DNA of 64,000 nucleotides, from NCBI GenBank assembly GCA_019915135.1, contig JAHLMK010000025.1, forward strand, positions 124,001 to 188,000, read 5' to 3'. The translations under genes were made by a program, and so were the position numbers. Numbering within the stretch: the first letter of the stretch is position 1; the number at the start of each line of letters is the position of its first letter. The notes beneath the pieces are model-generated. The model made no database searches. It was given only the letters and a program-made list of their open reading frames with translations, and was not told where the DNA came from. The stretch is from Strobilurus pachycystidiatus. Lineage: Eukaryota > Basidiomycota > Agaricomycetes > Agaricales > Physalacriaceae. This document shows, one piece after another, positions 1 through 13,629 of this stretch.

Positions 1-889
1 GAGCAATCAGTCCAAAAGCATTATCCGTAATGACGTGGACCAACCAGTCAACCTAACCAGAAAGTTGGCGATGTCAATAACGCTGGTAGGGTAGCGGGTA
101 GCGAAATGGTCCATCTTGTAAGTCTTTCCGCTTTGATCCTGCACGACATCAAGAAGAATGTTGACGGCGGAGTCGGAGTTCTTGGGGGCTGGGCCATAGC
201 TGTCGCAGAATAAGTTCATGTGATGAAAAGACGACAGCTTGGACTCACAGAACTGGGACGCGGAGGACGACGACTTTAGCTCCGTCAACACCCAGGACTG
301 CTTCTTCGCCTGCACATTTCGTCTTGCCGTAAAGCTGCAGCGGATTCGTCTGAGCAGCTGGCGTGTAGGGAGGGGACGTTCCGTCGAATACATAATCGGT
401 GGAAATATAGACCAAGGTATACTTCAGGATCTTCGCGAGAGTGGCCAGGTGTGCAGGCACTTCTGCATTGAGCTTTGATTATGAATTAAATAGAATGTTC
501 CGTTCGGAGAGCAACAAGTCGTTACCTTGAGGGCGGCTGCCGGGTTCTTTTAGAATGCTTAGCATGTGCGTGGCGAGAGGTGGTTGAACTGACTTTCTCA
601 GCAACGTCAGGGCGTCTCTCTGCAGCACAATGTATGACCCCTGCAACCGGCGGATATTGAGACGTCCGAGCGCGATGGAAGCGATACCGGACGTACAGTT
701 GGGTTTGAATTCTCTGAATACATTCTCGACCTCGTCTTTGTTGAGAAGATTGAGTGGTCTGAGATCGTTCCCGGTTTGTGTAAATGAGAGACCCAAGACA
801 TCGAATTTTTCACTGGCATTGAATGCTTGTCGGACGGCAGTTCCCAGCACCCCGGAAGCTCCTGGGAGCACGATTAATCCAGAAGGCAA
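1..889 (-). CDS. RmlD/MAT2B-like NAD(P)-binding reductase, partial
   Basis: Short-chain dehydrogenase of the RmlD-substrate-binding family, resembling dTDP-4-dehydrorhamnose reductase and the regulatory beta subunit of methionine adenosyltransferase (MAT2B). Read on the minus strand, the N-terminus has a Rossmann glycine motif ([11 protein letters not shown]). A later exon has STDYVFDG followed by YGKTK, which fits the Y-x3-K catalytic pair of the family. A further exon contains the [16 protein letters not shown] stretch near the C-terminal region. Several introns shift the frame between these blocks. The gene runs off the left edge of the window, so its 3' end is missing. No ATG lies in the first frame: it opens at a stop near 920 and has a possible acceptor (AAACAG) just upstream of the Rossmann block. 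A short first exon upstream is therefore likely and unresolved. The family assignment is fairly sure; the exact substrate is not. Confidence 0.7.
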
Positions 890-1016
890 CTTGAAGCGAT
901 AAGAGCTGTTTACCAGTGATTATGACCCTCGTCTTCGAATCCCTCATGGTGGCAGGAGAGGGAGGGGTAATCTTATCTCGGAGCCTGATCGCATCACCCC
1001 CGAATGACGCTTTCAA

Positions 1017-3848
1017 TTACCAATCGCCCTGACTTTGTCTTCCGAGCTCGTGTCACTCGCTTTAGTCTCGCTTTTCTCTCGCCACCACGGTGGATAGCTA
1101 CTTTTTGGCGGCGATGAGCGGCACAGTGGGTAAAGCTGTGGCAAACATTGAAACAACATAGCTTGACAATAGCCCCGATGCCAGCTGACTCGGACATGGT
1201 GCACCGATGGTAGTCATTTGACTTTCTTTCTTGACACGGCGGATCAATACGACAGAGCAGAATGAGCACACCCTCGTGTTATACAGTAGTAGTCAAGTAG
1301 TAGTACTACCGGAAAGAGTTCTTTTCGCCCTCGGTATCAACTTACTTCTTGTGAGTAAACGAGCAATCGATCAACGAATAAACACAAGAGCCAGAGAGGA
1401 TCCCCGAAGTAGCCCAGGATCACGGACATGTGCTTGCATCTATCCTAAATAGATATGACAGAATCAGAGAGATCATGTCTGGTACTCATCGGGATCCTCC
1501 ATCAGTCCTCCATAATGAAAACATGATGTGGCAAACGAAGGCATACGGACCATCCTCGGCGACAAGTACCAGGGTTATACAAGCACCCTTGAGTGTTCGT
1601 CTCTATCATGAGTGGGGGGAACAAGCTTCTCTTCGAGCTGAGGTCGCCCTGGAAATCGTCGCTGTCTTCTCTAGCCGCTTCGCGTCTTGAAATTCAATCA
1701 TTGCCCTCTCGGTCAGAAGAGTTGGTCGCAAATTGGAGGGTATGAGATATGCTCAGAGATTGAGAGAGCTCAATATCTTAGGAGGTCAGACGCCCCAGGG
1801 ATGCAAAAGAAGACAGCGCGCAGGCGTACTATGCAGAAGAATTATGGACATACATAGTAGACACGGGATGGGAGAGGCCAGCACGGGAGCCATCCGCGTG
1901 ATGGCATCGATAAGTTTAATGACACCGCCGCCACTTTGCTGGTTTTTGGATCGGGAGCATTTTCTTACCCGACCGACTTGAAGTTGAAGTCTCGAGGCGT
2001 GACCGTGGATGCCGCTTGATGGCAACCGAGATTGAAACCCCGCTGCCGCTTCTTGCTCTGTTCTTTGTCTGTTCTCTGAGTCCTACTCTGGAGCGAACGT
2101 TACTGAAATCCCAAATATGAGGAGTCTCTGCTATGTCCGACAACTCTTGACGGCCGTACCACAGGTGACTAACATCACTGAATTCAATACATGATACAGT
2201 CAGTTGACTTTCTCTCTTGACCTTCGGATCAATCAGACGCAGAAGGAGGCCACTCTTGATAGTATATCACACCCCGGCATCTTCATGCATGCGGTTTCCG
2301 ATGTGAAGGTTCGAATAGGGCTGCTTACAGAATACCTGCTCAAGTCCATCTTCTATCCCTTGGCCCCACGCTGCCACTACTCGTCTTCTCGAAACCAAAT
2401 TTTTTGAACGCCTCCGATCGTGAATACCCACTCGTCTTCCTCCTCTAACGCCTAGAATACTCACCTCTACCTAGCATGCGAGTATCTGGTCTATCGTCCC
2501 AGAAATGTTTGGACTCATGATGTTAGTCTACAGATTCTATGCGCTAGCGCCCACAAGTCCTTTCTGCCGGCCGCGGCCTTAGCGCACTTAGAGTTGTCGA
2601 GTTCTACTCGGTGGTTTTAGCCTTGGTTTGAAGGGAAACGCTGTTGGTTGCCATGCTGTTCAAAACCTTCCCATTACCTTACCTGCCGCTTTTTTCGACA
2701 TCTGATGTCACCCTGCTCATCATCGTTTACTTCCAGAACGTGAACGAGGGTAAAGGTTCTGGGATAACAATCGCTTTGCCTGTGGCGTTTTCTGCTCGCT
2801 ATCACGAACGCTTAGCCGCTTCTTTCTATTGAATGGGTAGGGCAGACAACGACCGACCCGGCTGTGAATTATTTCGCTTTGGCTCGTTCATTGGTATTCG
2901 CCACTTGCTGGTCGCACTGGTGTAAACGCACGGTCCGTCATCCGACATCGTACTTACAATTAGCCATAGGTACCACGCCGCGCTGAAGACTGGCGATGGA
3001 GTATCACTCGATGGTAAAACGTCTATTTTGCCGTTGGAGCCATCAAAGTGCCCTCGAACGAGCAATCATTCTAGAAATAGAGGAGTTTGCTAGCAGCCGG
3101 TTTATGTCTGAGGTTTCAGTTCCCATTCATTACAAGTACAGTGAAATTCTTCCCTCCCATAGGTGAGTTGACTCGCTTCGCATTCGCAGGGAGCAGATTC
3201 TCAAGGTTATTTATTCCACCAGTCGTCAGCCGGCCTCAGACTGGCTTCTTGATTAGATGACACGGACAGGATACGGACGAGTAGGATCACAGCCCGAAAG
3301 GGTTTGTTACGCACTGACAAGTGTTTCCATGGAAAGAGACGGTCTCGGGTTTTCAGGGCCTGCTCACGCCCATTGGCGAACCTGGGCCAACCAAGACAGC
3401 ACCATTTGAATCAGGGCGACACCCCGCTCCGGTCCGTGAAACGACGTGAATCTTGCAGGTATTTCAAAAAGATCTACGAGACCGCTTTTGGCATCTCACT
3501 GCGGAGGACATGTCTCTCGTTTAGTTTGTGCGGCTCTACTTCCTCCATGTTTGTGAGGGTTGATGTTGTTCACTTCTTCTGACTCGCACGGCAATATGCA
3601 GCCCTCCTCCACAAGGGTCTGATGCCGAACCGCTGACTTGGGTTCGGGTTCCTTTGACATATGCGCGCGGTTTTCGATCTCCGCGTGAAGGATCACCTTC
3701 CTTGCAATCTTTCCATCACACAAAATGGGATATTTTCTAACCGTTCCTTATATATGCACGCCTGGTTCAGGATCTTGGCTTCATCATCTGTCCTTTTTCT
3801 TTCTATCTTCATTTTTACGCGTCGTCGATTCGTTCTCTTGGAGTCGAT
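1017..3848. other. Intergenic stretch without a recognisable gene
   Basis: Small ORFs occur on both strands, but none shows a domain, a convincing splice pattern or a compositional bias that I can recognise. The only internal structure I noticed is a degenerate repeat of about 50 bp, present at 1211-1262 and again at 2197-2248 (TTGACTTTCT...TCTTGAC...CGGATCAAT...). The right end presumably holds the promoter and 5' UTR of the arrestin-like gene that follows. Confidence 0.5.
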
Positions 3849-5570
3849 ATGCTCAGACGTCGCCGCGGACAAAGTGATTCGGGGTTCAGTGCCCGACCAC
3901 CGTCGAGCTTCAATGCGGTGCCTCCACCCCAGACGATGAACTACCCGCATACGACGACGTACCGGTGAGGAATGTCCGCGCTCTGGAAGAAGCTACGGCT
4001 GACAAAGAGTAGCTCCCTACAGGTGGTACTGCAGGTGTATAGTCCGTCTGTGAAAGCGCAAGGGGGTCCTGGACGGCAACATTTGGATCCTGTGTTTGGG
4101 GATGGAGACCTCGTCACTGGAGCGGTTACTCTGGATCCCAGTTGCTCGCAGTCTGGTCGTTTAATAATCACGGTGTGTCTCGTCTCTCTTCGCGTCAAAC
4201 CCTTCCTCATCAATCATCTATGTAGCTGGAAGGTGCATTCATTTGCTACCCGCCAGGCGAATCGTCCAAGTTCGACTCGCGCAAACATATCTTCTACACT
4301 TCGTCCAATATAATCAACGTCCAGACTCATCCCGCGGCGGACGTCTCCAGCGCACGCTCCGCGTTCAAAGGTATGGCCAACTCTTTGCGACGCCGCCCAA
4401 GCATCTCGAGTCTGGATACATGGAGTCCGAGTCCGAGTACGAGTAGCTCGTCTCTAGGGAGCGACGCAGGGAAGGAGAAGGAGCGCGCGTATCCCATCGC
4501 CTTCACACTTCCTAGAAGCAACCGTTCTGGCGAAGAGCTCCCCCCGACATACCCACTCGCATCGCGCTCCTCACCCATAACGCCATCACGCGCAGGGTCG
4601 TTCTCCGTTGAATACAAGGTCCTCGTTTCATGGGACCCTGTGGCCGCGTATGAGTACCCTTCCTTGTGAGTCTCGAGCTATCTTTGTGGGTCCTGCATCT
4701 CACGAGGGCTGGTATGAATAGTGTGGAGGCACCCATTGTGTACCAACCTGACACCGACTTCCACTCGTTTGATGGCGTCGTTGAAAAAGGTCCGGAATCG
4801 TGGCTTGAGATGCCTTTGCGTACCGACCGCCCTGTGCCTTTCCGCTGTGCCGTGAGTGATCATTGTCTTCCTTCGTGGGACCGCATTCCTAACTCACTTT
4901 TATTTCTCTAGATTACCCTCCCCACGAATGTGACGTTCTCTCGTTCGAGTTCTATATCATATTTTGTGGTGTTCACCACGACACCGCGGTCGCCGAGTCT
5001 TGTGCGGGAGATTGCCTCGGACGCGACGATCTCGGTATCGCTCCTGCGCCAGGTGACGGTGAATGAGTCTTCTGAGCTCCCGCCTACACCGCCGCAGACG
5101 CCTAATTCGACTGAAGACGAAAAGGACAAGCCGCGGCAGAAGATCATGCGACTGGTGAGGAGCGTGCCGAGTCGGGGTAACATGAAAAACAGCATCGACG
5201 ATGCCGTCAATGCGCGTAAACCGCTCCCGCGCCTCCCGATGCAGACGGTCTTTTCGGAGACGGCAACGTTGAGGACGAGCATCTGCATTGGGTTCCCAAA
5301 ACGGCCTCGCCACCACTCGGCGTCAAATAGCCAGCATCCGTCGATGGAGGACCATGTTGCGCTCCCCGATGGTCTGCACAAGGCCAAGTTTCTTCTGGAT
5401 AAGAACATGCTGCCCTCGATAGATTGGGCGGGCGTTTCTGTTAAGGTGTGTTCCCTCATTCTTCCTCCAAGCGACCCCATGCTGACGCTGCTTTGCAGTA
5501 TTATTTGGAAGCATCAGTTCTTGTAGGACAAGATGAAGTTCGGGCTCGGGTTCCGATACGCATTACATGA
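3849..5570 (+). CDS. Arrestin-like N-terminal domain protein
   Basis: Predicted alpha-arrestin-type adaptor. In fungi such proteins commonly link membrane cargo to ubiquitin ligases; that role is inferred from the family. The start region (MLRRRRGQSD) is proline-rich and ends at an intron with a CTGAC branch site; splicing gives a core beginning LQVVLQVYSPSVKA. The next exon carries an arrestin-type beta-sheet signature (PVFGDGDLVTGAVTLD). A later exon continues with a serine-rich insert, then SFSVEYKVLVSWDP, typical of the N-lobe/C-lobe connection. After two further introns come PFRCAITLPTNVTFSRSSSISYFVV (shown in parts) and a charged, proline-rich linker. The last exon starts at the acceptor near 5498 and ends ARVPIRIT-stop at 5570. 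Start choice is moderate confidence; exon chaining is supported by frame and splice signals. It lies head-to-tail with VPS16. Confidence 0.65.
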
Positions 5571-5967
5571 TTGATGCCTTGGCGCATCTTCTACTTCAGC
5601 ATTTCGCTTTTTGCTTTGCACTTCGACCATTCGTTTTCTCGTTGATTAGCTTACCTGATTCGCCCTGGGACTCTGCCACATATTATGTACTCATTATCGT
5701 TATCATTATGCACCTGTACAAAATTGTAAGTAGGTAAACTCGAAGAAACATGAAACAAGGAAACAAGAAATGTTCATAAAAATCTCAGTACTGCACGAGT
5801 GCGTAGCGCTTTTTCCTAACGTAGAGTGACTAGAGTTAATCTCGATGCGTGGGAACGAAGTCGGGAGGCGGGATCGTCGTTTTGGGAACAGACTGCGAGC
5901 ACGTCACCTCTGCTCTTACCATCATCAACGCGACGGGGCAATCCCGCCTGTCTCATCGCAGTCCGCC
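5571..5967. other. Intergenic: arrestin 3' end to VPS16 promoter
   Basis: About 400 bp. The first half is AT-rich and presumably carries the 3' UTR and polyadenylation region of the arrestin-like gene. The second half leads to the VPS16 start codon. No other feature seen. Confidence 0.5.
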
Positions 5968-8900
5968 ATGCCCGACCACCCGACGGCGTCATGGCAGGCC
6001 ATGCAGGACGGCAACGTGTTCTATCGACGACAGCAGCTCTACTCGATTGGAGGGAAATTCCCCGACTTTGGGGATCATATCACGGCGGGGTGTCGGTACG
6101 GCGGTCCGATAGGTGCGGACTTGTGAACTGTTTGGAAAGGCGCGGGCGGTACTGACGGCAGCGGCAGCGATGATGCGGGACAACACGAAACTCATTGCGC
6201 TGGGACGGTCGACGCCGGCGGTGGCCAAGGCGCAGATCCAGGTGTGGTCACCGGCGGGCATTGGGCTGCTCGTCTTCAGTGTGGATAATTTGCATTTTAC
6301 CTGCTTGGACCGGTCGCTGACGCGCAGGTTCGACAGTGGGACCAAGGCAAGATCATCCGCTTTGGCTGGACAGGCGACGAGCGTTTGGTCGTGCTCAACG
6401 AGGAGGGCACCTATCGGCTGTACGATCTGCAAGGCGACTACCAGCAGTACTCGCTGGGCAGCGACGCATCCGAATTGGGCGTGATTGACGCGCGAATACA
6501 TGACACCGGCCTCGTCGCGCTGACCGGGTCACTGACACTGCTGGAGGTCAAAGGATGGACGGGAGCCCGACCCCTCACTCTGGCTAATGCAGGCAAGTCT
6601 TGCACTCTGCCTGCTGCGAGTAATTATTCAACTGAGTAGGCCTTACCCAACCGCCACATGCTTGGGCGATCATACCCCCAGACTTAAATATATCCCGCCA
6701 CGTCGAAGTCCTCCTCTCCGCCGACTCCACAATCTGCACCGTTGACACGCTTGAATGCATTGATCAGCGCCTATCCCAAGGCCCATTCACTCACATCTCT
6801 CCCTCTCCGAACGGCAAGACTCTTGCTCTCCTCACCTTCTCCGGATCACTCCTCGTTATATCGACGGACTTTCAGCGCCATATCACCGAATACGACACCA
6901 CCACCCTCCAGGCAGACGGAAATGTGCTGCAGGTAGAATGGTGTGGTAACGACGCCATCCTGGTGACTTGGAATTATCTCGCCGTCCTCGTCGGCCCATT
7001 CGCAGATACACTTCAGTCAGTAGTACGCCTGGATTGTTTTCGAAATGAAGTATTGATGTTTCACTCCAGGTACTTCTATGGCGGTCCTATATTTGCCGTC
7101 ACAGAGCCAGACGGCGTCCGCGTTATGGGCCCCGACGTCTGTGACCTCATTCAGAAAGTTCCTGGTGAGCTCTCCATTTGAGAGATTGGCTTCGTGTTTA
7201 CGCGTTCCTGGTAGCCTCCGTCCTCTCAATTTTTAGGCCAGGCTCCACCACTCCGGCGTCTATCCTTTATGACGCTTGGCAAAGCTTTACCGAACGCTCT
7301 CCTAAAGCAGATGAAGGCATTCGCAGCATACGGCCTGAGCTTTCTGCCGCTGTCGATCAATGTATCGATGCCGCTGGCCGCGAGTGGGAACCGTACTGGC
7401 AGAGAACACTGCTCAATGTATGTTACTCATTCCTCCGCTTTGGTGGCGTCGATTGACATCAGCTCGCGTGTTCCTCAGGCTGCCAAATTTGGCCGCGGGT
7501 TCTTGGATTTCTATAACCCCACAGACTTTGTCAACATGGGGCAGACATTGAAGGTGCTCAACGCCGTTCGGTTTTACGAGATTGGTATACCGTTGACGTA
7601 TGATCAGTGAGTGTACTCCATTCTTTGCTTGAACTCAATCTCATAGCCTATATCACAGATATCAATATGCGTTTCCGTCATCCTTGGTCGAGCGACTGAC
7701 ATCGAGAAATATGCATCTGCTCGCACTTCGAATATCTAGCTTCTTGGGCATGAAACCTGATCATGTTCTTAAACACTGGGCAAGCGCGAAGATTCTCAAG
7801 TCCAAGCCTACGGCCACTACAGCGTTGTCTGCTGCGGACGGAGAAGTGAACGGCGATGATGAAGTGTGCAGAATGATTGTCGAGAAGTTCAAGCAGCTAG
7901 GTGGGACCGACGTGAGCTATGCCGATATTGCGAAGCGAGCATGGGAGGTCGGGCGGGCTGGTCTTGCCACGAAGGTTCTTCACTGATTGAGTTTCTGATG
8001 ACTATTATATCCTGCTGAAACACATGCTAGTTATTGGACCACGAACCGAACGCATCAGACCAGGTGCCGCTTCTTTTGACAATGAAGGAAGACCGCCTGG
8101 CGCTCGAGAAGGCCGTCGATAGTGGGGACACAGACTTGGGTAAGCTAAACAGATTTCTTTTGCGGTGACCGGTCTCTGATATTTATCACGGGTAAAAGTG
8201 TACACTGTGCTACTACACTTGCACCAGCGGCTCGCGTTGGGGACGTTCTTCCGTCTCATTGAGGACGGCGGTTCGCGGCTGGCCCCAGCGAGCAAGTTAT
8301 TGCAGGTTTATGCTCGGGAGCAGAATCGGGACATGCTGAGGGATTTCTATTATTCTGATGACAGGAGGGTAGATAGCGCTGTTCTGGCATTGGATGAATG
8401 TGCGCGTATGTCGGTGAGTCCAGTCTAGACTTTCAACTCGTCTCTTTCCTTTGAACCTTACTTATCGGTGCGCAACAGGACCCGACAGCGAAGATCACGA
8501 GTGTGAAGTCCGCGCAGAAATTCTTTTCGGAAGACAAGGATAGGTCGTTTGAGGCGAAGGTAAGGTTTTGAATCTTCTTTGCGGGGTATGTGTGGTAATA
8601 ATGAATAGATGATGGACGAATATGTGCGGCTGCTGACGTTTCAGCAGCAGTTGGAGAAGGAAGCAGACGGGAAGGTGCCGTTCTTTGGGCTGAATCTTAC
8701 GGAGACGATCCGAGCGTGTCTGCTCAACGGCATGTCAAGACGCGCAGACAAACTTAAAGGCGATTTCAAGGTTCCGGACAAAAGGCGAGTGGGAAACTAT
8801 CCAACCCTCCCCCCTCCCCCGTCCATAGCTAATGATGAACCCCAGGTTTTGGCATGTCAAGCTGCAAGCGCTGGTAGATCAACGCGACTTTGAGGGTATT

Positions 8901-9227
8901 GATGCCTTTGCGAAATCGAAGCGGAGCCCCATTGGCTATGAGCCATTTGTTAGGCGGCTGTTGGAGAGTGGGCACGCGAAGGAGGCCGTGCCTTATGTTG
9001 CGAGATGTGATTCGCCCAAGCGCGCGGACTTGTTTGCGGAATGTGGAGAGTGGAGAATGGCCGGGAAGGAATGCAAGGAACGCGGGGATCGGGTGAAGCT
9101 TGAGTACGTTGTTTCGCTTGTAGATCATGTTTGTGGTGCTGATTTCTTCAAAAGCGAGCTAAGGAAGAGATGCCCGAACTCGCTTGTGCAGCGGGAGTTA
9201 GATCAGATTGCATCGACGATGAAGTGA
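5968..9227 (+). CDS. VPS16: Vacuolar protein sorting protein VPS16
   Basis: Core subunit of the HOPS and CORVET tethering complexes, which promote SNARE-mediated fusion at endosomes and the vacuole; VPS16 partners with VPS33. The first exon begins [20 protein letters not shown], the typical VPS16 start with an aromatic-rich strand. The N-terminal half is beta-propeller-like, with blocks such as [34 protein letters not shown] and [20 protein letters not shown]. The C-terminal half is the alpha-solenoid, with [68 protein letters not shown] and [10 protein letters not shown]. These match the family order. At least ten short introns interrupt the frame, including one at 6282-6330 that joins FS to VRQWDQG. 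The gene ends in a TGA at 9225-9227. Total length fits the roughly 800-900 aa of fungal VPS16. Confidence 0.9.
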
Positions 9228-9371
9228 TTACAATACACTAGTTTCTATGGTTCAACAAGCCTTGTCGATGCCTCATTAGTGCGTATGTATGGATGCCTGA
9301 TTACTGATAAGTGGCCCGAGTGAGTGGGAGGTGCAGGGGGTGTTCTAAGATGAGAAATATCTAATATATAG

Positions 9372-12300
9372 TTACCGTTTGCGTTTACCCTCCTTCTTAC
9401 TAGCCTTGTCATCGTCATCGTCGTCAATGTCGTGAGCCATATCGTCCAGGGCATACGGCAATGGAACCTCTCTCGTCACCCGGTACTGATCAACGTTACC
9501 CAAGTGTTCGTTCTCAAGACGGTCTAAGGGTGCACCAATCAGTACCGAAGATAATCGCGCGGAGTTGAGGATTCAGAGGTTTTGACACTCACAAAAGTTC
9601 CACTGGGTGCGGCGGAGGACTTCGAGTATGCCCGCGATGAAGGAGCGTAGGTACTGGTCGGGTCCACCCGTGGGGATGTGGATGACCCAAACGAACCGAA
9701 CCAATACATTCAGGATCTGCGACGGGCGATGTTAGTGTCGGCTGTATTGAACAGGGCAGACGAACGATCGCGCAGTAGTACATCTGTGGATATTGTCTTA
9801 GAAACTTCGACAGACGCGCGCAGATAAAGATGAGCATACGGGAACGTAATCCGAGTAAAGCAATTCGTCCCGTAAGAACATGTGTTTAGCATGGCTCTGT
9901 AGCAGGGACCAGTCCATCAGAAGATCCTGTCGAGATAAATCAGGAATGGACGATGTGCACAGGGCTGGATCCCCAAGGTGGCTTTAGGACTGACCCAAGC
10001 GGAAGCGTAGACGGAGTAGACTGTGTTGAATAGGCACCAGAGGGCAAGCATGGAGCGCCCGCCTGTCAACGGAAAACATGTCATGAGATTCAAATTGCCG
10101 TGAGGGTGCCACACGATCAGGACAATCTGCTCACCCTCATGTCGCCAAAGAAAGTAGAAGAAGTAACTGATGATTCCGCTCGCGTATTTTCCCCCCTGCA
10201 AGGCCAGTCAGGCAAAAGGAAGTCATGTATTGACCAAGGAATGATAACGGACGTTGATTAGATGGGTAGGCAGACCGGAGTCGGCGAAACGGCGGATACT
10301 TTGTATGAAGCGAATCAAGAGAGGCATTTGTGCTAGCACAAACGCGACGGGCCAGATCTTACTCGTGGAGCCGCATTTCCGCCAGTCGCCGTCAAACCCG
10401 GTTGCATAGGCGCACACGACGGGTGACAGGCCGGACAGAGAGTATACTAAACTGCAGAACTGGTCACTGTTGGTGAAGGCGGATCCTTGAGATTAGTACG
10501 GTATTCTGATAGCTGAGAGACTCGGGGAACGTACCCCATCCAGAAATCTGTGAACTACAGACATTTGGGTCAACAATAGACGTTGATATCGAATGTCAGC
10601 ATGCTCACTTCGACGCGAGACCATCCAGGAAGGAGCAGACGTCCGGTACGTCCGAGGAGCCAATAACGAGAGTGCTTGAATAAGAGAGGGAACGGGTCCG
10701 TGAGAACGATGGCTGTAAACCCTAACCAGACTAGGGGCCAGTATACTGGATCCATGGAGGGCGCGCCAGCCCTTATGAACGACAACCAAAACGCGTAACA
10801 AAGAGTGCAAAGTAGCAGACTTGGAAGCTGTACAGATTCTGATAAACAAGCGTTCCAGGGTTTGACGTGGATTGAATTGCACCTCAAAGTATTCTCGATG
10901 GTCTAATCGAGTTCTGTACTCGAGTTCTATGGTTCAATCAGATACAATTGTATAGAAAAACAAGGTATATCGCACCGAAGATGAAGACATAGTTGACTCG
11001 GGCTCGTGACCAGACCAGCAAATTCGTGCCTACGAGAAGGGCGAAGACAACAGGGACCAGGAGAACACTGTATGCAAATAGCAAACCATCCCACGCTGGA
11101 ATCGCAGCTCTCGTGTCCGTCTGAAAACCTGGATGTTTCAGTCAAAAATAAAAATCTACGCGAGACGCGATGCTCACTCTGGTATATCCCTGATACCAAG
11201 GGAGGCACCGAGAGGCCTAGACACAACCCCGTCCTGAACGTACTAAAATGATGACTCTTCCGCATGAGACCAGCGCGGAGACGGAGAAGAGCGCGTTTCT
11301 TATTTCCCCGGGCTGATAGATCATCAGGCTCTCGATGATGAGAAAGAATCGATGGCGGAGCAGCTCACCGAACTGGCTGGCGTAGATGTTTTCCATTTCG
11401 CTCATCATGTTCTGAATATCTTGTTCGGATGCGAAGGCACTGCGCTCCACCTGGTAGTATCAGTCAGGTTGCATCGTCTGATAGAAGGTACAATAGCATA
11501 CCTTCTCTGACATGTAGACATTCTGAAGGGGTATCTGTGGAGCACCATATGAGAACGCAAAGTGTCGCCGTCCTGTGACCACCAACCTTGGTCACTTTCT
11601 CAAATTTCTTCAGCGCCTTTCGGAAGCCTGTGAGGTTCAAGATCTAAAAATTCTGTTGCCTTAGTACACATTGAGCAAGTCAGAAAAAGAAAGTTCGGAC
11701 GCGGTAGTTGTGGAGGGCCTCTAGACCACTGCAATTCATGAGCACGATATCCCTCTTTTGAATGGAAACATACCGGTAGTGTTCGACGACCGCCTTCTTC
11801 AGTTTCCCTTTGGCGTTCTGGTACTCTTCCGGATCCAGGTATCCGAATCTAGCGAGATCTGCGGCGTCCTCCTTCGTATTGGTCGCGTTCTTCTTGGGCA
11901 ACTTCGACGTCTTTCGGATGCCTAGAAACCTGTCGATACGTAGCAAATCCTCTTGTGCTGCCTTTTCCGAACGCTGAGGACGAAGGTACGACCAAATGGC
12001 AACAACTCACATGGTAGACTTTGCGATGATAGGTCAGCTCGAGAAGCTGTTCATGGAGTAAGGTGGCGCGGGCAGACATTTCCTTTTCTCGATCGAGGTA
12101 GAAGTTCTCGATCTTCTCTAGCTCGGAATCTAGTGCATTCACGAAAGCCGTCTCGAGAGGAGACAGTTCGGCCAAAAGCGCTCTCAGTGTCTGCGGCTCT
12201 GCGAATGGCTGGCGAAAAGATGATGCTATAGGACCAAGCGTCAGAAAAGGGTTAAATCTGAGTAGGAGAGAGCCGAACAGACTTCGAGAGTAATACCGTC

Positions 12301-12800
12301 TCGTCAACCTGGAGCTGAACCGGCTCGACAATGGCCCTTGACTTTTAGCAGAATCGACAGCCCCGTCTGCTCGAGACTGGGAGGATGGCCCTGCGTGCGC
12401 TCTGGGTCCTCTGTCGATCGCGGGAAGCGTAGGACGCGTCGACCGAAACGAAGTGGGTGAGGATTTACGGGGCAAGTCATCCGATGCTACGCCACGCTCT
12501 TCACTACTATCAGACCCATCACCCTCGACAGACGACCTTGGGGAATCAAACATCTCTCCGCTCCGTAACACGGAACCATCCTGAGACTTTCGAATCGCCG
12601 TGATTTTTTTCTTCAGTCCCCGGTAATCACTAGAACGACCTCAGCTTGGACGCTCTTGCATTCAGATCATTCGCCCTGGAGCTCACATGTATGCTTTCTT
12701 CCATTCCGGTGTCTGCAAGGCATTTTCGTCAATGATACTGCGCGAAGTTGTCGCAGCAGCGAGTTACCTGTGTTTCTTGAAGATATCTAGCAAATTTCAT
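9372..12800 (-). CDS. SYG1: SYG1/XPR1-type SPX-EXS phosphate exporter family protein
   Basis: Membrane protein of the SYG1/XPR1/PHO1 family. SPX domains bind inositol pyrophosphates and EXS domains belong to phosphate exporters; the phosphate role here is inferred from family. The start MKFARYLQETQ (ATG at 12798-12800) is the classic SPX N-terminus. It is followed by the tripartite SPX blocks: LETAFVNALDSELEKIENFY, then RFGYLDPEEYQNAKGKLKKA, then MNCSGLEALHNYR. A serine-rich low-complexity insert lies between the first SPX helices. Transmembrane exons follow: FALLVGTNLLVW, LLLCTLCYAFWLSFIRAG and DPFPLLFKHSRYWLLG. The EXS portion contains QFTDFWMGDQ-type sequence, SGLSPVVCAYATGFD, ALWCLFNTVYSVYASAW and YALDDMAHDIDDDDDD near the end. 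The protein ends in the basic tail KEGKRKR with TAA at 9372-9374. There are many short introns. Convergent with VPS16, 144 bp apart. Confidence 0.88.
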
Positions 12801-13629
12801 GGCATAAGTTCCGTATAAAGTTCGTCGAGTTCCGTGTCGTGAAAGGGCGTTGATTGCGCTGGCTGAAGGGAGTGGGGTGAAAGAGAAAATTGAAATTCGA
12901 TCATACATGACGATCGGAAATGCCGGCTCGGTGCCGGCCGCTGGCTGGCAAAAGCTGCTCCGTGGGCCGTGGCACGCAGATGCTCCCAACGTTCGTGACC
13001 GTTGTCGAACCATTCTAACAACGCACGGTGGCGGTTGCACAGTCGAAGCTCTTTGCGTCATCTGACTGTCCCTCGTCGTCGTGGCACAGACAGAGACTTG
13101 ACCCACAGGCACATCTATCTGCAGATCAGCTGTTACTCATTCTCTGTGGGTTGATTCATCAAGTCGGACTCATATATTGGTCGTCAAGCGAACGGAAGGG
13201 AGTGACACGCTTCGAGGCCTTGGTATCACTTTAGTGGGCAGGGTGCGCTCCAGGCTGGCACTGAGATTTGTCGCTCTCCTTGCAAGGTCGTTGATCGTAT
13301 ACGTACGCGTAGCAACTACATGCGCTACTATCACTGTATCCGTATGACAGTGCTTGCATGTTCTTTGAGTCTCTATCAATTGCTTTTGCTCTACTTCTCC
13401 AAGAGAGCCACGTAACGTTTGGTTGACTTACACGAGTCTCTGTTGGTGGTGGCGACCTGCACTTCCAAGGATTTTGCGATGAAGGTGCCCATATTATCGG
13501 CGACGTTGAGAACTACTATGACTCGGAACTGATAACTTGCCAAACGTCTAGCCAAGTGGGCTACTAGATGCTAGTGCCCCAATCAAAGGTTTACAAAGAC
13601 ACCTTTCTGACTAGATAGAGTACGATGTC
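12801..13629. other. Intergenic between SYG1-like start and F-box gene
   Basis: About 830 bp. It carries the promoter region of the SYG1-like gene (minus strand) and the 3' flank of the F-box gene. No further gene, repeat or RNA recognised. Confidence 0.5.

Noticed and set aside
1231..1690. Two small plus-strand frames as a gene
   Set aside because: No shared splice signal, no domain, and composition like the rest of the intergenic region.
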